Notes: generated by a model not told the origin, from the letters alone. 64,000 nucleotides of DNA from Butyricimonas synergistica DSM 23225 (GCF_000379665.1 NZ_KB903359.1:1455340-1519339), one strand, 5' to 3'. Positions 34,938 through 44,190 are shown, counted from the stretch's first letter. Program-made: numbers and translations.

Positions 34938-36488
34938 TTACTCAATCCCATACATTTCCCATTCTTTCATCTTTTCCTGAAACACCCCCTCGTCCACCTT
35001 GTAGCGTTCTATCAACCGCAGGAACTTGACAGCCTCAGGATTACCCGCCTGTCCCGCTCGCTTCGCGTATTGCTCTGCCTTATCCAACTCCCCGTTGAGC
35101 GCATGAAATGAAGAGAAATAAATCCAGGCATCCGGATCATCCTCCAATCCCTCGAGATACTCCAATGCCGCCGCAACATCATTGGACAGGTAACTGAACA
35201 CCGCCATCGAGATTCGGCTCACCTTCTCCTCCGGGAACATCCTTGCTGCCGTCGCTATGACATCCATAAATTGCTTGCTTCCCGGCTCATACTCGTTGGC
35301 AAGCAGATAGAACTCGTAGAGTGACAACGCGCTAGGACGGGAACGGAACACTTCCTTTATCGTTTCCAGCGAATACTCGGGCACCGTGAAATCTATCCGG
35401 TAAGCACTCCGCCGAAGTTCCGGGAAAAGATTAGCAAGCACGTGGCGATACGTCCGTCCGTCATTCAACAATTTCAATTGTCTTTCGCGCTTGTCCAAAT
35501 CCCCAGTATCTTCAATAATCCGAAGAATACTTTCTTTCTCGGTAGCCGTCATACCCGTGTCCTCCTCGACAAGAGCTTCGAATCCCGTCCAATCCTCCCC
35601 GAATCCCCGTGCCGACAATAACATCCCGGGGAATTCGTGATTCCTCCGAAGCCATCCCAGCAGGGAAGCGGCACGACGCTCGGACAAATCAAAATTGTAT
35701 TTCCATCCCCCCTCCGGCGACGCGTAAGAAGAAATCGTCATCGAATTGATTTTCACCCCTTGCAGCGTTTTCACGTCTTCCAAACTCCGGCGTATCTTAT
35801 CCAACTCCGCCTGATTATCAGCCAATGCGGGCTTTATCTCAGCGTTTCCCTCCGTGTAGATAATCTGGGCTTCCCCTGATTCCGACCTATATTTAATCTC
35901 TTCCCTTGGTGGCACGGGTATCGTCACGGGAAGATCATAGATACCCCGCACCGGCTTCTCGATAAACCGGATGCCCTCGGCTATCATCTCCATCGAAAGA
36001 TGATGGAACTCGCACCGGCAATTACGGCGTTCCTGCCCGATAGCCACGTTGGCATTCCGCATCCAGTCCTCGATGGGAATCGTCGCGCTATACGCGATTT
36101 TCTGGTAAAAAAGTTTATTCCCCTTTGTTGTAAAAGAAGCATATACAGGCTCTACATACCCGGAAAGCCTTTCCGTCCTGTCCGCCACGGCTTGCTGAAT
36201 CCTGCCATTGATAACCACGGGAAGCATTTTCCTCTCGTTCTTGCCATCACGAATCACCGGGAACAAATACATTTGTTCCCTCGGGGCAACCGATATCCCG
36301 ATAGCCTCGATTTCCAGTATAGCACGTATACTATCCCGCTCCTGCCGAACATCTCGCACGACCACCCGCACGTCCGACGCCTTCTGTTGCGCCGCCAAGG
36401 TACCCGGGGCAACAAAAAATACAATTCCCCCTACCAGGGCAACCATCTTACTCTTTATTTTATCATTCATTCCCATAATCCACATCAT
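34938..36488 (-). CDS. DUF3868-type fimbrial-operon protein with OmpA-like segment
   Basis: 516 residues from ATG 36488, which overlaps the upstream stop as ATGA; later ATGs at 36485, 36476 and 36470 are possible. Signal peptide (MVALVGGIVFFVAPGTLAAQ), then a DUF3868-like beta-rich domain, an OmpA-C-like part with INSMTISSYASPEGGWKYNFDLSERRAASLLGWL, and helical TPR-like repeats to the end (YLEGLEDDPDAWIYFSSFHALNGELDKAEQYAKRAG). Such proteins accompany Mfa-type fimbriae and may link the assembly site to peptidoglycan. Confidence 0.82.
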   Translation of the reverse strand: MMWIMGMNDKIKSKMVALVGGIVFFVAPGTLAAQQKASDVRVVVRDVRQERDSIRAILEIEAIGISVAPREQMYLFPVIRDGKNERKMLPVVINGRIQQAVADRTERLSGYVEPVYASFTTKGNKLFYQKIAYSATIPIEDWMRNANVAIGQERRNCRCEFHHLSMEMIAEGIRFIEKPVRGIYDLPVTIPVPPREEIKYRSESGEAQIIYTEGNAEIKPALADNQAELDKIRRSLEDVKTLQGVKINSMTISSYASPEGGWKYNFDLSERRAASLLGWLRRNHEFPGMLLSARGFGEDWTGFEALVEEDTGMTATEKESILRIIEDTGDLDKRERQLKLLNDGRTYRHVLANLFPELRRSAYRIDFTVPEYSLETIKEVFRSRPSALSLYEFYLLANEYEPGSKQFMDVIATAARMFPEEKVSRISMAVFSYLSNDVAAALEYLEGLEDDPDAWIYFSSFHALNGELDKAEQYAKRAGQAGNPEAVKFLRLIERYKVDEGVFQEKMKEWEMYGIE

Positions 36489-37045
36489 TTTAGCAGAAAT
36501 ACCAACGTTAATCCCAATTTCGTCAGTCCGAAATAGTGTGCTTTCTTGTGACCGACAGAAGGCTGGCATTTCCCGCACCGGTACTTGTCATGCGACATAT
36601 AAGCGTAACCTATCCCTACTGTGGTTTCCAACGACCACCGGGGGGCGATCAACCAATTGTAACCGTAGCTCACCCCGGCACCAATCAACCATCCCTCGTA
36701 CCTGTTATCCTTTATCGTCTTGAAAGGACCGATACCTCCCACGTTGTAAGAAGCATAATGAGCGTGAATACCCAGAAAATGTCCCGTGAAGGGTTCGCAT
36801 TTCCACCAGCGGAACTCCGGTTGCACGGCGAAATGCTTAAACTTCTTGCTGTCGCTGAAACTCCACAGGTTCAGGCTCGCGGGAATATCCACCGTGGTTC
36901 GCTTCCCGACTTTAAATTCTGCGCCAAAATTAACGGCTGCCATAGCGTCCATGAACAGATTATTCTTCAGTGCTACCTTTTGGGCATTAGCAAACGTGCA
37001 AACCCAAACCGCTGTTATTAATAATATAAAACCTTTCCTTTGCAT
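36485..37045 (-). CDS. DUF3575 outer-membrane protein, first gene of the fimbrial operon
   Basis: 186 residues: signal peptide ending AVWVCTFANAQ, then a beta-barrel-like protein with KVALKNNLFMDAMAAVNFGAEFKVGKR, a hallmark of DUF3575, and a terminal strand LGLTLVFLLK as in outer-membrane proteins. It is regularly the first gene of Bacteroidales Mfa-type loci. It starts 20 bases after a TACCTTTG box and overlaps the next gene by 4 bases. Confidence 0.85.
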   Translation of the reverse strand: MQRKGFILLITAVWVCTFANAQKVALKNNLFMDAMAAVNFGAEFKVGKRTTVDIPASLNLWSFSDSKKFKHFAVQPEFRWWKCEPFTGHFLGIHAHYASYNVGGIGPFKTIKDNRYEGWLIGAGVSYGYNWLIAPRWSLETTVGIGYAYMSHDKYRCGKCQPSVGHKKAHYFGLTKLGLTLVFLLK

Positions 37046-37065
37046 ACAGATTTAATTTTCTACAA

Positions 37066-37073
37066 CAAAGGTA
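37066..37073 (-). promoter_or_regulatory. Fimbrial operon -7 box
   Basis: TACCTTTG on the minus strand, exact TAnnTTTG. The -33 position 19 bases upstream reads TTTT. It is placed 20 bases before the DUF3575 start codon. Confidence 0.7.
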
Positions 37074-37330
37074 AACCATTGCTATCACCTGAAAAAGACA
37101 ACTTTATCCCCTCTCACTCGCAGGAATTAGACCATACGGAGAAATTTCCGACAACCAGGAATTTTATTCCGCAGAATGGTCGGAAGCAGGCAACCGACTT
37201 CCTCCAAAATAGAGGAAACAGCCCCCTGCATTGATCCAAAACAGTGAAAAAAAAATGAAGACACTCGATTATTATACTTGAACGCTTTTTCATGCAATAT
37301 TTAGCAAATTCGTTTGAAATTATAGTTATT

Positions 37331-37362
37331 TTTGATAATAGAATTAACATATTCTATCTTTA
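37331..37362 (+). promoter_or_regulatory. Promoter of the HTH regulator gene
   Basis: TTTG (37331-37334), 20-base spacer, TATCTTTA (37355-37362), one mismatch from consensus. 23 bases before ATG 37386. Confidence 0.7.
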
Positions 37363-37385
37363 AATAAGTATTAAACAATACCACT

Positions 37386-38363
37386 ATGAACAAAAAGGAT
37401 CTCCACGACGAATTCATTGATGAATTGTGCAGGAAAATTCCCAAAAGGACAGATTTGATCAACCTGGTATCGGATATCTTGAGATTAGAGAAAGAATCCA
37501 TTTACAGGAGATTGGCAAGGAAAGTAAACTTCTCCATCCGGGAAATGGGTATTCTAGCCAAAGAACTGAATATCTCGATCGACAGGCTGTTGTACAAGGA
37601 AGAGAGCCACCAGTGGATGCCCGTCGTGCTGGAAGTACCCGCGAAACTCCATTCGATGGATTCGCTTGCCGACATCATCGAGCACAACTTCAACCGTGTC
37701 AAGCGCATCAACGAGGATGCGCCCGGCGAGATGGGTAACGTCTACCACACCCTGCCCCTCGAATTTTTCCTCCACTCCCCCCTGATGACAAAGTTCATGT
37801 TCTTCAAATGGGGCAATTATTTCGTGCAATCCGAAGAGTTCAACCATTTCACTCAATGGGAACTTCCCTCCCGGTTATCCGCAATCATTGAAAGATATAC
37901 CGAGATATTCAATTTTAGTGAAGTTTTCTACGTTTGGGATAATTCTCTAATCTGGGCTCTATCCAATGAAATAAATAATTTCCACAAGATGCACATCATC
38001 ACGACACAAGAAAAAGAAGATATTAAAAATGAACTCCACGACATTTTATCAAAACTTGAAAAGACATTGAACGGGACTTATGTGCCCAATATTCCTCTGC
38101 CTTCCGAAACAGCCTTTTATGTTTCATCCATGAACATCGGTTTCACGAGTTGTTACTACGTGTCCGGCAGCAGGCACTTCGCCCTGTTTCAATCCAATTT
38201 CAGCTTTTCCATGATAGAAAATTCGCGGGAAGATTTTGGCAAGATAAAAGAGTGGATTCAATCTTTCTGTAACATCTCCACCTTGCTCTCCAAAAGCGGA
38301 CGCTTTGAACGGCGGCTGTTTTTCAACGCCCAGAATAAAATAATAGATGACATTCTGGAATAA
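37386..38363 (+). CDS. Helix-turn-helix regulator divergent from the fimbrial operon
   Basis: 325 residues. Residues ~20-70 (DLINLVSDILRLEKESIYRRLARKVNFSIREMGILAKELNISIDRLL) have the shape of an HTH DNA-binding domain similar to XRE-type regulators; the remainder is a mixed region with no recognised ligand domain (WGNYFVQSEEFNHFTQWELPSRLSAIIERYTEIFNFSEVFYVWDNSLIWAL). No signal peptide or membrane segment. Its position and orientation next to the fimbrial promoter suggest it controls that operon; this is inference. Confidence 0.7.
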   Translation: MNKKDLHDEFIDELCRKIPKRTDLINLVSDILRLEKESIYRRLARKVNFSIREMGILAKELNISIDRLLYKEESHQWMPVVLEVPAKLHSMDSLADIIEHNFNRVKRINEDAPGEMGNVYHTLPLEFFLHSPLMTKFMFFKWGNYFVQSEEFNHFTQWELPSRLSAIIERYTEIFNFSEVFYVWDNSLIWALSNEINNFHKMHIITTQEKEDIKNELHDILSKLEKTLNGTYVPNIPLPSETAFYVSSMNIGFTSCYYVSGSRHFALFQSNFSFSMIENSREDFGKIKEWIQSFCNISTLLSKSGRFERRLFFNAQNKIIDDILE

Positions 38364-38410
38364 AACAATTGAAAATGCAGAATTGAAAATTAGAAATGAG
38401 CTTCACTTGC

Positions 38411-38527
38411 AAGGACTATTCCAGCTCCCCCTCTGTTTATAGAGGGAGAGCAGAATTACTCTCCGGCTTCGGTTAGCTTTTCAACCCTTCAATTTAAAAT
38501 CTAAAATCGAGCGGAAGAGTAGTCCTT
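38411..38527. repeat. Nested inverted repeat
   Basis: Outer arms AAGGACTA (38411-38418) and TAGTCCTT (38520-38527) enclose an inner imperfect hairpin at 38425-38448 (CTCCCCCTCT against AGAGGGAG). The 173-bp gap 38364-38536 between convergent genes otherwise holds nothing; it may act as a shared terminator. Confidence 0.5.
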
Positions 38528-38536
38528 TTTGAATAT

Positions 38537-39049
38537 TTACTCGAATTCTTCGGTATTCGCCTCCATGCTACCGAGAGGTTTCAAGTTAGAGGGGATCGTT
38601 TGTTCCGCATCATCCGAGAAATAAGGGAACACGTCCATGATTGTCGTGTCGGCAAGAGAAGCTATTTCAAAAGGCACCACGTAAGTAGACAAGCTCTTTT
38701 GCAAATTAGCCAAAGCACGCTCCAAGTCAGAACCCGCCACCAAGAAATATTGTGCAGACTTTTTCTCTTTCCCGCTGATCTGGTCGGCATCGATGATGTT
38801 CACTTTCGCCTTGAACCATTTATCGTCGTTCCCGTCATTCGACTCTACCAACTCGGTAACGTTCGACTTTTTTAATCCGGCAATATAGAAATCCCCCTGT
38901 ATCATCTCTCTCAAACTCTCTGTGATTCTACTCTCCGCTTCCGTGTAAGACATGGCGTCCAACAAGTACGACTCGGACATTTTTCTCTCTTTTCCGTCCT
39001 CTCCCACTTTCACGTATTTCACTTTCGCTTCAAACCAATTTGCTGTCAT
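38537..39049 (-). CDS. DUF4494 family protein
   Basis: 170 residues, soluble. It begins WFEAKVKYVKVGEDGKERKMSESYLLDAMSYTEAESRI and repeats the same pattern in its second half as WFKAKVNIIDADQISGKEKKSAQYFLVAGSDLERAL, that is, two copies of one beta-alpha module. This is the layout of DUF4494, a Bacteroidota family with no known function. It stands alone. Confidence 0.82.
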   Translation of the reverse strand: MTANWFEAKVKYVKVGEDGKERKMSESYLLDAMSYTEAESRITESLREMIQGDFYIAGLKKSNVTELVESNDGNDDKWFKAKVNIIDADQISGKEKKSAQYFLVAGSDLERALANLQKSLSTYVVPFEIASLADTTIMDVFPYFSDDAEQTIPSNLKPLGSMEANTEEFE

Positions 39050-39187
39050 TTCTTCTGTTTTTAATTTGTTTTATCGGACAGCAAAAATAAAATAATTCTG
39101 CCCAAAACGTACCCTCCCCTGAAAAATAAAAATTCAAATTACCGACACGCGGGGGATAACGCCATGTCGTGCATCAATCCCAACAAT

Positions 39188-39224
39188 AAAAAGCCCCGAG
39201 AACTTTTATAAAAGCCCTTCGGGG
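39188..39224 (-). terminator. Second terminator-like hairpin
   Basis: Stem CCCCGAG (39194-39200) / TTCGGGG (39218-39224) with a G-U pair and an inner CTTTTATAAAAG palindrome, followed on the minus strand by five T (39192-39188). Confidence 0.6.
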
Positions 39225-39341
39225 AAAATCTCACAATCACCAACGGAGATTCACTACGATTATTTACGCACGCCCATCAGCTACCGCATCATCGGATTGC
39301 ATAGCCGATTCTACAAGTAAAACGGATTTATCAAACACAAA

Positions 39342-39369
39342 AAAAGAGGCTTGGTAACAAGCCTCTTTT
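39342..39369 (-). terminator. Terminator of the RNA-binding protein gene
   Basis: Perfect 12-bp stem AAAAGAGGCTTG / CAAGCCTCTTTT with a GTAA-type 4-base loop and a T-tract on the minus strand, 18 bases past the stop. Confidence 0.85.
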
Positions 39370-39387
39370 CTGTATCATATCGATAGA

Positions 39388-39717
39388 TTAGTATCTTCTG
39401 TTTGAATTATAACCTCCGCGATTACCGCCTCTGTTAAACCCACCACCGCGGTTACCACCACCGTTTGATCTTTCTTCTCTCGGTCTGGCAACATTCACGT
39501 TGATTACTTTACCATCATATTCAGCGCCGTTCAATTCATCGATCGCTTTTTGTCCCATAGTATCATCAGCCAATTCAACGAAACCGAAGCCTCTTGATCT
39601 TCCTGACTCTCTATCCATAATAACTTTAGCAGAAACCACTTCACCGTAATCTGCAAACAAGGTGTTCAAATCAGCGTCATCAACGCTATAACTTAAATTT
39701 GAAATGTAAATGTTCAT
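39388..39717 (-). CDS. RRM-type RNA-binding protein
   Basis: 109 residues from ATG 39717. One RNA-recognition motif: RNP2 as IYISNLSY at residues 3-10 and RNP1 as RGFGFVEL near residue 42-49, followed by a Gly/Arg/Asn-rich tail (RGGGFNRGGNRGGYNSNRRY). This is the small glycine-tailed RRM protein family common in Bacteroidota, which lack Hfq and may use such proteins for RNA handling. The mRNA has a long AT-rich leader of roughly 120 bases from the predicted start near 39838. Confidence 0.92.
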   Translation of the reverse strand: MNIYISNLSYSVDDADLNTLFADYGEVVSAKVIMDRESGRSRGFGFVELADDTMGQKAIDELNGAEYDGKVINVNVARPREERSNGGGNRGGGFNRGGNRGGYNSNRRY

Positions 39718-40227
39718 CAAGTACAAATTTTAATTGATTAATAAATAATGATTGAGAATTGCCATTGAAAAAAGTCTACTTAACGATACAAATACATTGA
39801 TAGGAAAGTGATTTAAATACAAATAATTCAATTCAATCTGCAGACAAAGGTACTACTATATTTTAAACTAGCAAGTATTTATTGAAATTATTTTATTGAA
39901 AAAGTATTTTATCCTCCAATAATCCCAAAGTTATCCCACCCTTATATTACCTCTCGACCGTTACAAGCCACTTTCAACCTACTTGCATCCCCGTTCTCCA
40001 GCGGCGATACAAGTAGGTTATATCCGATCTGCAAGTAAGCAGAAGTAGTATTACCCAAGGATTACCCCGGGATTACAAGGGATACACGGACAATACGGGC
40101 TATCATACTCCCCGGCAAACATTGCCGGATGGAGATTTTTCCTCCTCCGGCAGCATTTTACGACTCAAAATTTCAAGATTAAACATGTATTTACTAATTT
40201 CGTGAAAAATTTAATCAGAACTGCATC
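39718..40227. other. 510-bp region: long 5' leader plus gene-free stretch with a hairpin
   Basis: 39718-39840 is the probable leader of the RRM gene. 39880-40227 holds no gene; it contains ACAAGTAGGTTAT/AACCTACTTG-type inverted words near 39978 and 40008, and a perfect 7-bp hairpin CCGGCAA-ACA-TTGCCGG (40112-40128) followed by a T-run on the + strand. I found no clear consensus promoter for the fucosidase gene. Confidence 0.5.
39845..39875 (-). promoter_or_regulatory. Promoter of the RNA-binding protein gene
   Basis: Minus-strand CTTG (39875-39872), 19-base spacer, TACCTTTG (39852-39845). One mismatch in the -33. It implies a 5' leader of about 120 bases. Confidence 0.75.
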
Positions 40228-41526
40228 ATGAGAAATCTACTTATCATTACAGTCTTACTAATGGCATGGATATCGCCCTGCCTGGCACAGGAAAAATATA
40301 CCCCCTCGCGAGAGAACCTGGAAAACCGGGAATGGTTCCGGAACGCTAAATTCGGGATGTTCATCCACTGGGGAATATACAGTATGTTGGGGGACGGCGA
40401 ATGGGTATTAACCAACCAAAGCCTGAACGAACAAGAATACCAGAAATTGGCGGAAGGTTTCTACCCGTCGAAATTCGATGCAGACGAATGGGTACGGATC
40501 GCCAAAGATGCCGGGATGAAATATATCTGCTTCACCTCACGCCATCATGACGGATTTTCCATGTTCGACACGCGCCAATCGGACTACAACGTCGTGAAGG
40601 CAACCCCGTTCAAGCGGGATGTCATTAAGGAACTTGCGGAAGCCTGCCAAAAACACGGGCTGAAACTTTTCCTCTATTACTCACATATCGACTGGCACCG
40701 TCCCGACTACGCCCCGTGGGGACGTACCGGACGCAACACGGGACGCACGCCGTCCGGGACATGGGAAGATTACCTGAAATTCATGGACGCCCAACTGACC
40801 GAATTGCTCACGAACTATGGTTCCATCGGAGGCATCTGGTTCGACGGCTGGTGGGATAAACCGGACGCTGACTGGCAGCTGGAGAGACAATATTCCTTGA
40901 TCCATCGCCTGCAACCGGGTTGCCTTATCGGGAACAATCACCACAAAGCCCCCTTCGAGGGCGAGGACTTCCAGATGTTCGAGCGTGACCTGCCCGGGCA
41001 AAACACGGCAGGATACTCCGCCGACGCGGAAATCAGTTCCCTCCCGCTGGAAAGCTGCGAAACGATGAACAACACGTGGGGATATAATATCAACGACCGG
41101 AATTTCAAATCGACCAAACAACTTATCCACAAGCTGGTAGGAGCCTCGGGCAATAACGCCAACCTCCTCCTCAACGTGGGTCCCCGCCCGGGGGGCGACT
41201 TTCCCGAAGGCTCGGTGACTCACCTGAAAGAAATCGGGGAATGGATAAAAACCTACGGCGAAACCCTCTACGGCACCCGCGCGGGTATCATCCCACACCA
41301 GGAATGGGGTGTTACCACCCAGAAAGGCAATAAACTATACATTCACATCCTTAACCTGGACAAAGCGAAACTTCTACTTCCTATCACGAACAAAAAAATA
41401 AAAAGTATCGTACAATACAAGGATAAACAACCGCTGAAATACACGAAAACCAAGGAAGGAATTTTACTCCAATTAGGAGAAGTCCCCACGGACATCGACC
41501 ACGTGATTGAGATTGTTTGGCGATAA
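40228..41526 (+). CDS. GH29 alpha-L-fucosidase, exported
   Basis: 432 residues with a signal peptide ending SPCLAQ and no lipobox, so periplasmic or secreted. Family GH29 features are WFRNAKFGMFIHWGIYS at the start, TSRHHDGFSMFDT, and the nucleophile region GGIWFDGWW with Asp206; the GNNHHKAPFEGEDF and WGYN segments line the active site in relatives. It removes L-fucose from host or milk glycans. The C-terminal ~90 residues form the usual short beta domain. It stands alone, not in a visible polysaccharide-utilisation locus: no SusC/SusD pair is in the window. Confidence 0.92.
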   Translation: MRNLLIITVLLMAWISPCLAQEKYTPSRENLENREWFRNAKFGMFIHWGIYSMLGDGEWVLTNQSLNEQEYQKLAEGFYPSKFDADEWVRIAKDAGMKYICFTSRHHDGFSMFDTRQSDYNVVKATPFKRDVIKELAEACQKHGLKLFLYYSHIDWHRPDYAPWGRTGRNTGRTPSGTWEDYLKFMDAQLTELLTNYGSIGGIWFDGWWDKPDADWQLERQYSLIHRLQPGCLIGNNHHKAPFEGEDFQMFERDLPGQNTAGYSADAEISSLPLESCETMNNTWGYNINDRNFKSTKQLIHKLVGASGNNANLLLNVGPRPGGDFPEGSVTHLKEIGEWIKTYGETLYGTRAGIIPHQEWGVTTQKGNKLYIHILNLDKAKLLLPITNKKIKSIVQYKDKQPLKYTKTKEGILLQLGEVPTDIDHVIEIVWR

Positions 41527-41585
41527 TTCGCTTTTTCCCTCCTTTTTTCGTAATTTAGCGCCGTATAATAAAAAAAACAGGACTT

Positions 41586-42263
41586 ATGTTTTCACAAGAC
41601 GAATTCAAAAAGTATGCAACAAAGCATAAAGGCATCAGCAGCTTGAACCTACATCGTTTCGAGTCGGCTACTGCCAGCTATATATCCCCGACGATCATCG
41701 AGGAGCGCCAACTAAACGTGGCTAGCATGGACGTTTTTTCAAGATTAATGATGGACCGTATCATTTTCCTCGGCGTGCCGATCGACGACACCGTGGCAAA
41801 TATCGTGATGGCTCAATTATTATTCCTGGAATCCGCCGACCCGACCAAGGACGTGCAGATCTATTTCAACACCCCGGGCGGTAGCGTTTATGACGGGCTG
41901 GGAATCTACGACACCATGCAATACATAAAATGCGACGTGGCTACCATCTGTACCGGTATGGCAGCATCCATGGGAGCCGTGTTGATGACGGCAGGAACCA
42001 AAGGGAAACGTTCTGCGCTGCAACACTCCCGTATCATGATCCACCAACCGATGGGCGGCGCCCAAGGTCAGGCATCCGACATTGAGATCACGGCACGGGA
42101 AATCATGAAATTGAAAAAAGAACTTTACCAAATCATAGCCGACCATTCCGGCAACCCGCTGAAAAAAGTGGAGAAAGACTCCGACCGCGACTATTGGATG
42201 ACAGCCGCGGAAGCGAAAGAATACGGAATGATTGACACGGTTTTAACTCGAGATCACAAGTAA
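41586..42263 (+). CDS. clpP: ATP-dependent Clp protease proteolytic subunit ClpP
   Basis: 225 residues. Serine peptidase that forms the two-ring chamber used by ClpX. Catalytic residues in context: Ser128 in TGMAASMGAV and His153 in MIHQPMGGAQGQASD. It has a slightly long N-terminus of about 30 residues before the conserved start, as in many Bacteroidota. The stop TAA shares its last base with the ATG of clpX, so the two are translationally coupled. Confidence 0.95.
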   Translation: MFSQDEFKKYATKHKGISSLNLHRFESATASYISPTIIEERQLNVASMDVFSRLMMDRIIFLGVPIDDTVANIVMAQLLFLESADPTKDVQIYFNTPGGSVYDGLGIYDTMQYIKCDVATICTGMAASMGAVLMTAGTKGKRSALQHSRIMIHQPMGGAQGQASDIEITAREIMKLKKELYQIIADHSGNPLKKVEKDSDRDYWMTAAEAKEYGMIDTVLTRDHK

Positions 42264-43480
42264 TGCAAGATAAATGCTCATTTTGCGGAAGATCACGCGA
42301 CGAAGTGGATCTTCTGATTGCCGGAATGGACGGTTTCATCTGCGAGATGTGCGCCCAACAGGCGTACGACATCGTGCAGGAAGAACAACGTAGCCACTCC
42401 ACCCCTTTAGACGTGGATCACCTCGATGTCAAAAAACCGATCGAGATCAAGGAATTCATGGATCAATACGTGATCGGTCAGGACGAGGCGAAAAAACACC
42501 TCGCCGTGGCTGTTTACAACCATTATAAACGCTTGACCCAAAAGTCCGCGAACGACGACGTGGAAATCGAGAAGTCGAACATCATCATGGTCGGTCGCAC
42601 GGGAACGGGGAAAACCTTGTTAGCCCGCACGATTGCCAAGATGCTGCACGTGCCCATGACGATCGTGGACGCCACCGTGCTGACGGAAGCCGGGTACGTG
42701 GGCGAGGACATCGAGTCCATACTGACCCGTTTGCTCCAAGCCTCCGACTATGACGTGGACGCCGCCGAGAAAGGTATTGTCTTCATCGACGAGATCGACA
42801 AGATCGCCCGCAAAGGCGACAACCCGTCCATAACCCGTGACGTCAGTGGTGAAGGAGTGCAACAAGGGTTACTGAAATTATTGGAAGGTTCCGTCGTGAA
42901 CGTTCCCCCACAAGGCGGACGTAAACACCCCGACCAGAAAATGATTCCGGTGAACACCAAGAATATCCTTTTCATCTGCGGCGGAGCATTCGACGGTATC
43001 GAGAAAAAGATCGCCCAACGCATGAATACTCAAGTGGTAGGATTCACGGCAAGCAGAGAAACCTCTTTCCTCGACCGGGACAATATGTTGCAATATATCG
43101 CCCCACAAGACCTGAAGTCTTTCGGGCTGATTCCCGAGATCATCGGGCGTCTTCCCGTGCTGACTTACCTGGAACCCTTGGATCGCCAAGCCTTACGCAA
43201 CATCCTCACGGAACCTAAAAATGCTATCATCCGCCAGTACATCAAACTCTTCGAGCTCGACAACATCGCATTGAGTTTCAACGAGGATGTCTTCGAATAC
43301 ATTGTCGACAAAGCGGTTGAATTTAAACTGGGCGCCCGCGGATTACGTTCCATATGCGAAGCCATCATGACCGACCTGATGTTCGAAATTCCCTCTCAGA
43401 ATTGTGAATCCATCACGGTCACTAAAGAATACGCCGAGAGCAAACTCGACCGACTTACAGCTCAGAAGTTACGGGCGTAA
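42263..43480 (+). CDS. clpX: ATP-dependent Clp protease ATP-binding subunit ClpX
   Basis: 405 residues. AAA+ unfoldase. N-terminal C4 zinc finger (CSFCGRS ... CEMCAQQ, Cys at about 5, 8, 33, 36), Walker [12 protein letters not shown], Walker [11 protein letters not shown], sensor/pore segments [18 protein letters not shown] and GGRKHPDQ, and the C-terminal [13 protein letters not shown]. One-base overlap with clpP. It converges with the response-regulator gene, 2 bases apart. Confidence 0.96.
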   Translation: MQDKCSFCGRSRDEVDLLIAGMDGFICEMCAQQAYDIVQEEQRSHSTPLDVDHLDVKKPIEIKEFMDQYVIGQDEAKKHLAVAVYNHYKRLTQKSANDDVEIEKSNIIMVGRTGTGKTLLARTIAKMLHVPMTIVDATVLTEAGYVGEDIESILTRLLQASDYDVDAAEKGIVFIDEIDKIARKGDNPSITRDVSGEGVQQGLLKLLEGSVVNVPPQGGRKHPDQKMIPVNTKNILFICGGAFDGIEKKIAQRMNTQVVGFTASRETSFLDRDNMLQYIAPQDLKSFGLIPEIIGRLPVLTYLEPLDRQALRNILTEPKNAIIRQYIKLFELDNIALSFNEDVFEYIVDKAVEFKLGARGLRSICEAIMTDLMFEIPSQNCESITVTKEYAESKLDRLTAQKLRA

Positions 43481-43482
43481 TT

Positions 43483-44190
43483 TCACCAGAACCGGGCAAG
43501 CCCGCGAGCATATAAACAATATGCCCCTCTCCCGACACTATGAATTTCAATCGTGGTGTCGGGAGATAATATTTTCCTCACGTGCAAAATATACTTTTTC
43601 ACTTCCGATTCTTTACCGACAGACGCTTTCCCCCACAAACCCTCGAGCAAATAATCCTGTCCCGCGATCTCGTTACACTTGGCACACAATAACGTCAAAA
43701 GCATTCCGTCCAAAGGTTTCATTGTCATCGTCTTTCCCGTGATATGCAACTCTCGGGTCACGCTATTATACACGGTACTCGCGGACAATTGATACACGTA
43801 CGGTTGCCGCGGATTACAACAAATCCGATCGTAAATACTCTTCAAGCGGGCTACCAGCACATCGGGAAGAGTCGTCTTACTAACAAAATCATTCGCACCC
43901 TTGTTCAACGCCGCCACCTCGTTCTCGGGTGTCGCGAAACTCGTGTAAAGCACAACCGGCGTATCTTGATCCATCCGCCGCACCATTTCAACCAATTCGA
44001 TGCCGTTTTTCTTGGGCAGTTCCAAATCAAGCATCAAAATATCAGGTCTACGTTTCTGAAATGCCTCCCACGCCGACTTGCCATCCGGCACGACTTGCAC
44101 GAGAAACCCCTCATGCTCCAGTACAGCCAAAGTTAACTCCACAGAATCCGGATCATCTTCCGCGTATAATATTTTAATTTCATTCTCCAT
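43483..44190 (-). CDS. OmpR-family DNA-binding response regulator
   Basis: 235 residues from ATG 44190; the frame extends further up but inside the kinase gene. Receiver domain with acidic pocket EDD (11-13), phosphoacceptor Asp55 in LMLDLELPKKNG, the YTS switch region and K in SKTTLP; then a winged-helix C-terminal domain (MKPLDGMLLTLLCAKCNEI ... LLEGLWGKASVGKESEVKKYILHVRKILS). The gene overlaps the 3' end of its kinase by 58 bases. The direct repeat at 45580-45600 is a candidate binding site, since OmpR-family dimers usually bind direct repeats of this period. Confidence 0.92.
   Translation of the reverse strand: MENEIKILYAEDDPDSVELTLAVLEHEGFLVQVVPDGKSAWEAFQKRRPDILMLDLELPKKNGIELVEMVRRMDQDTPVVLYTSFATPENEVAALNKGANDFVSKTTLPDVLVARLKSIYDRICCNPRQPYVYQLSASTVYNSVTRELHITGKTMTMKPLDGMLLTLLCAKCNEIAGQDYLLEGLWGKASVGKESEVKKYILHVRKILSPDTTIEIHSVGRGAYCLYARGLARFW

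Larger units (their letters stand above)
37046..37385. other. 340-bp divergent control region between fimbrial operon and its candidate regulator
   Basis: Holds the fimbrial -7 box at the left end and, at the right end, the regulator promoter. The middle (37130-37250) has no recognised gene. I see no long inverted repeat, so no sign of an invertible promoter here. Confidence 0.6.
39050..39387. other. 338-bp gene-free region with two minus-strand terminators
   Basis: Between DUF4494 and the RNA-binding protein gene. Contains the hairpins at 39342-39369 and 39188-39224, about 117 bases apart, and no reading frame worth noting. I see no promoter between them. Confidence 0.6.

Noticed and set aside
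37046-37385. Invertible fimbrial promoter
   Set aside because: No long inverted repeats flank the region, unlike 5681-6047.
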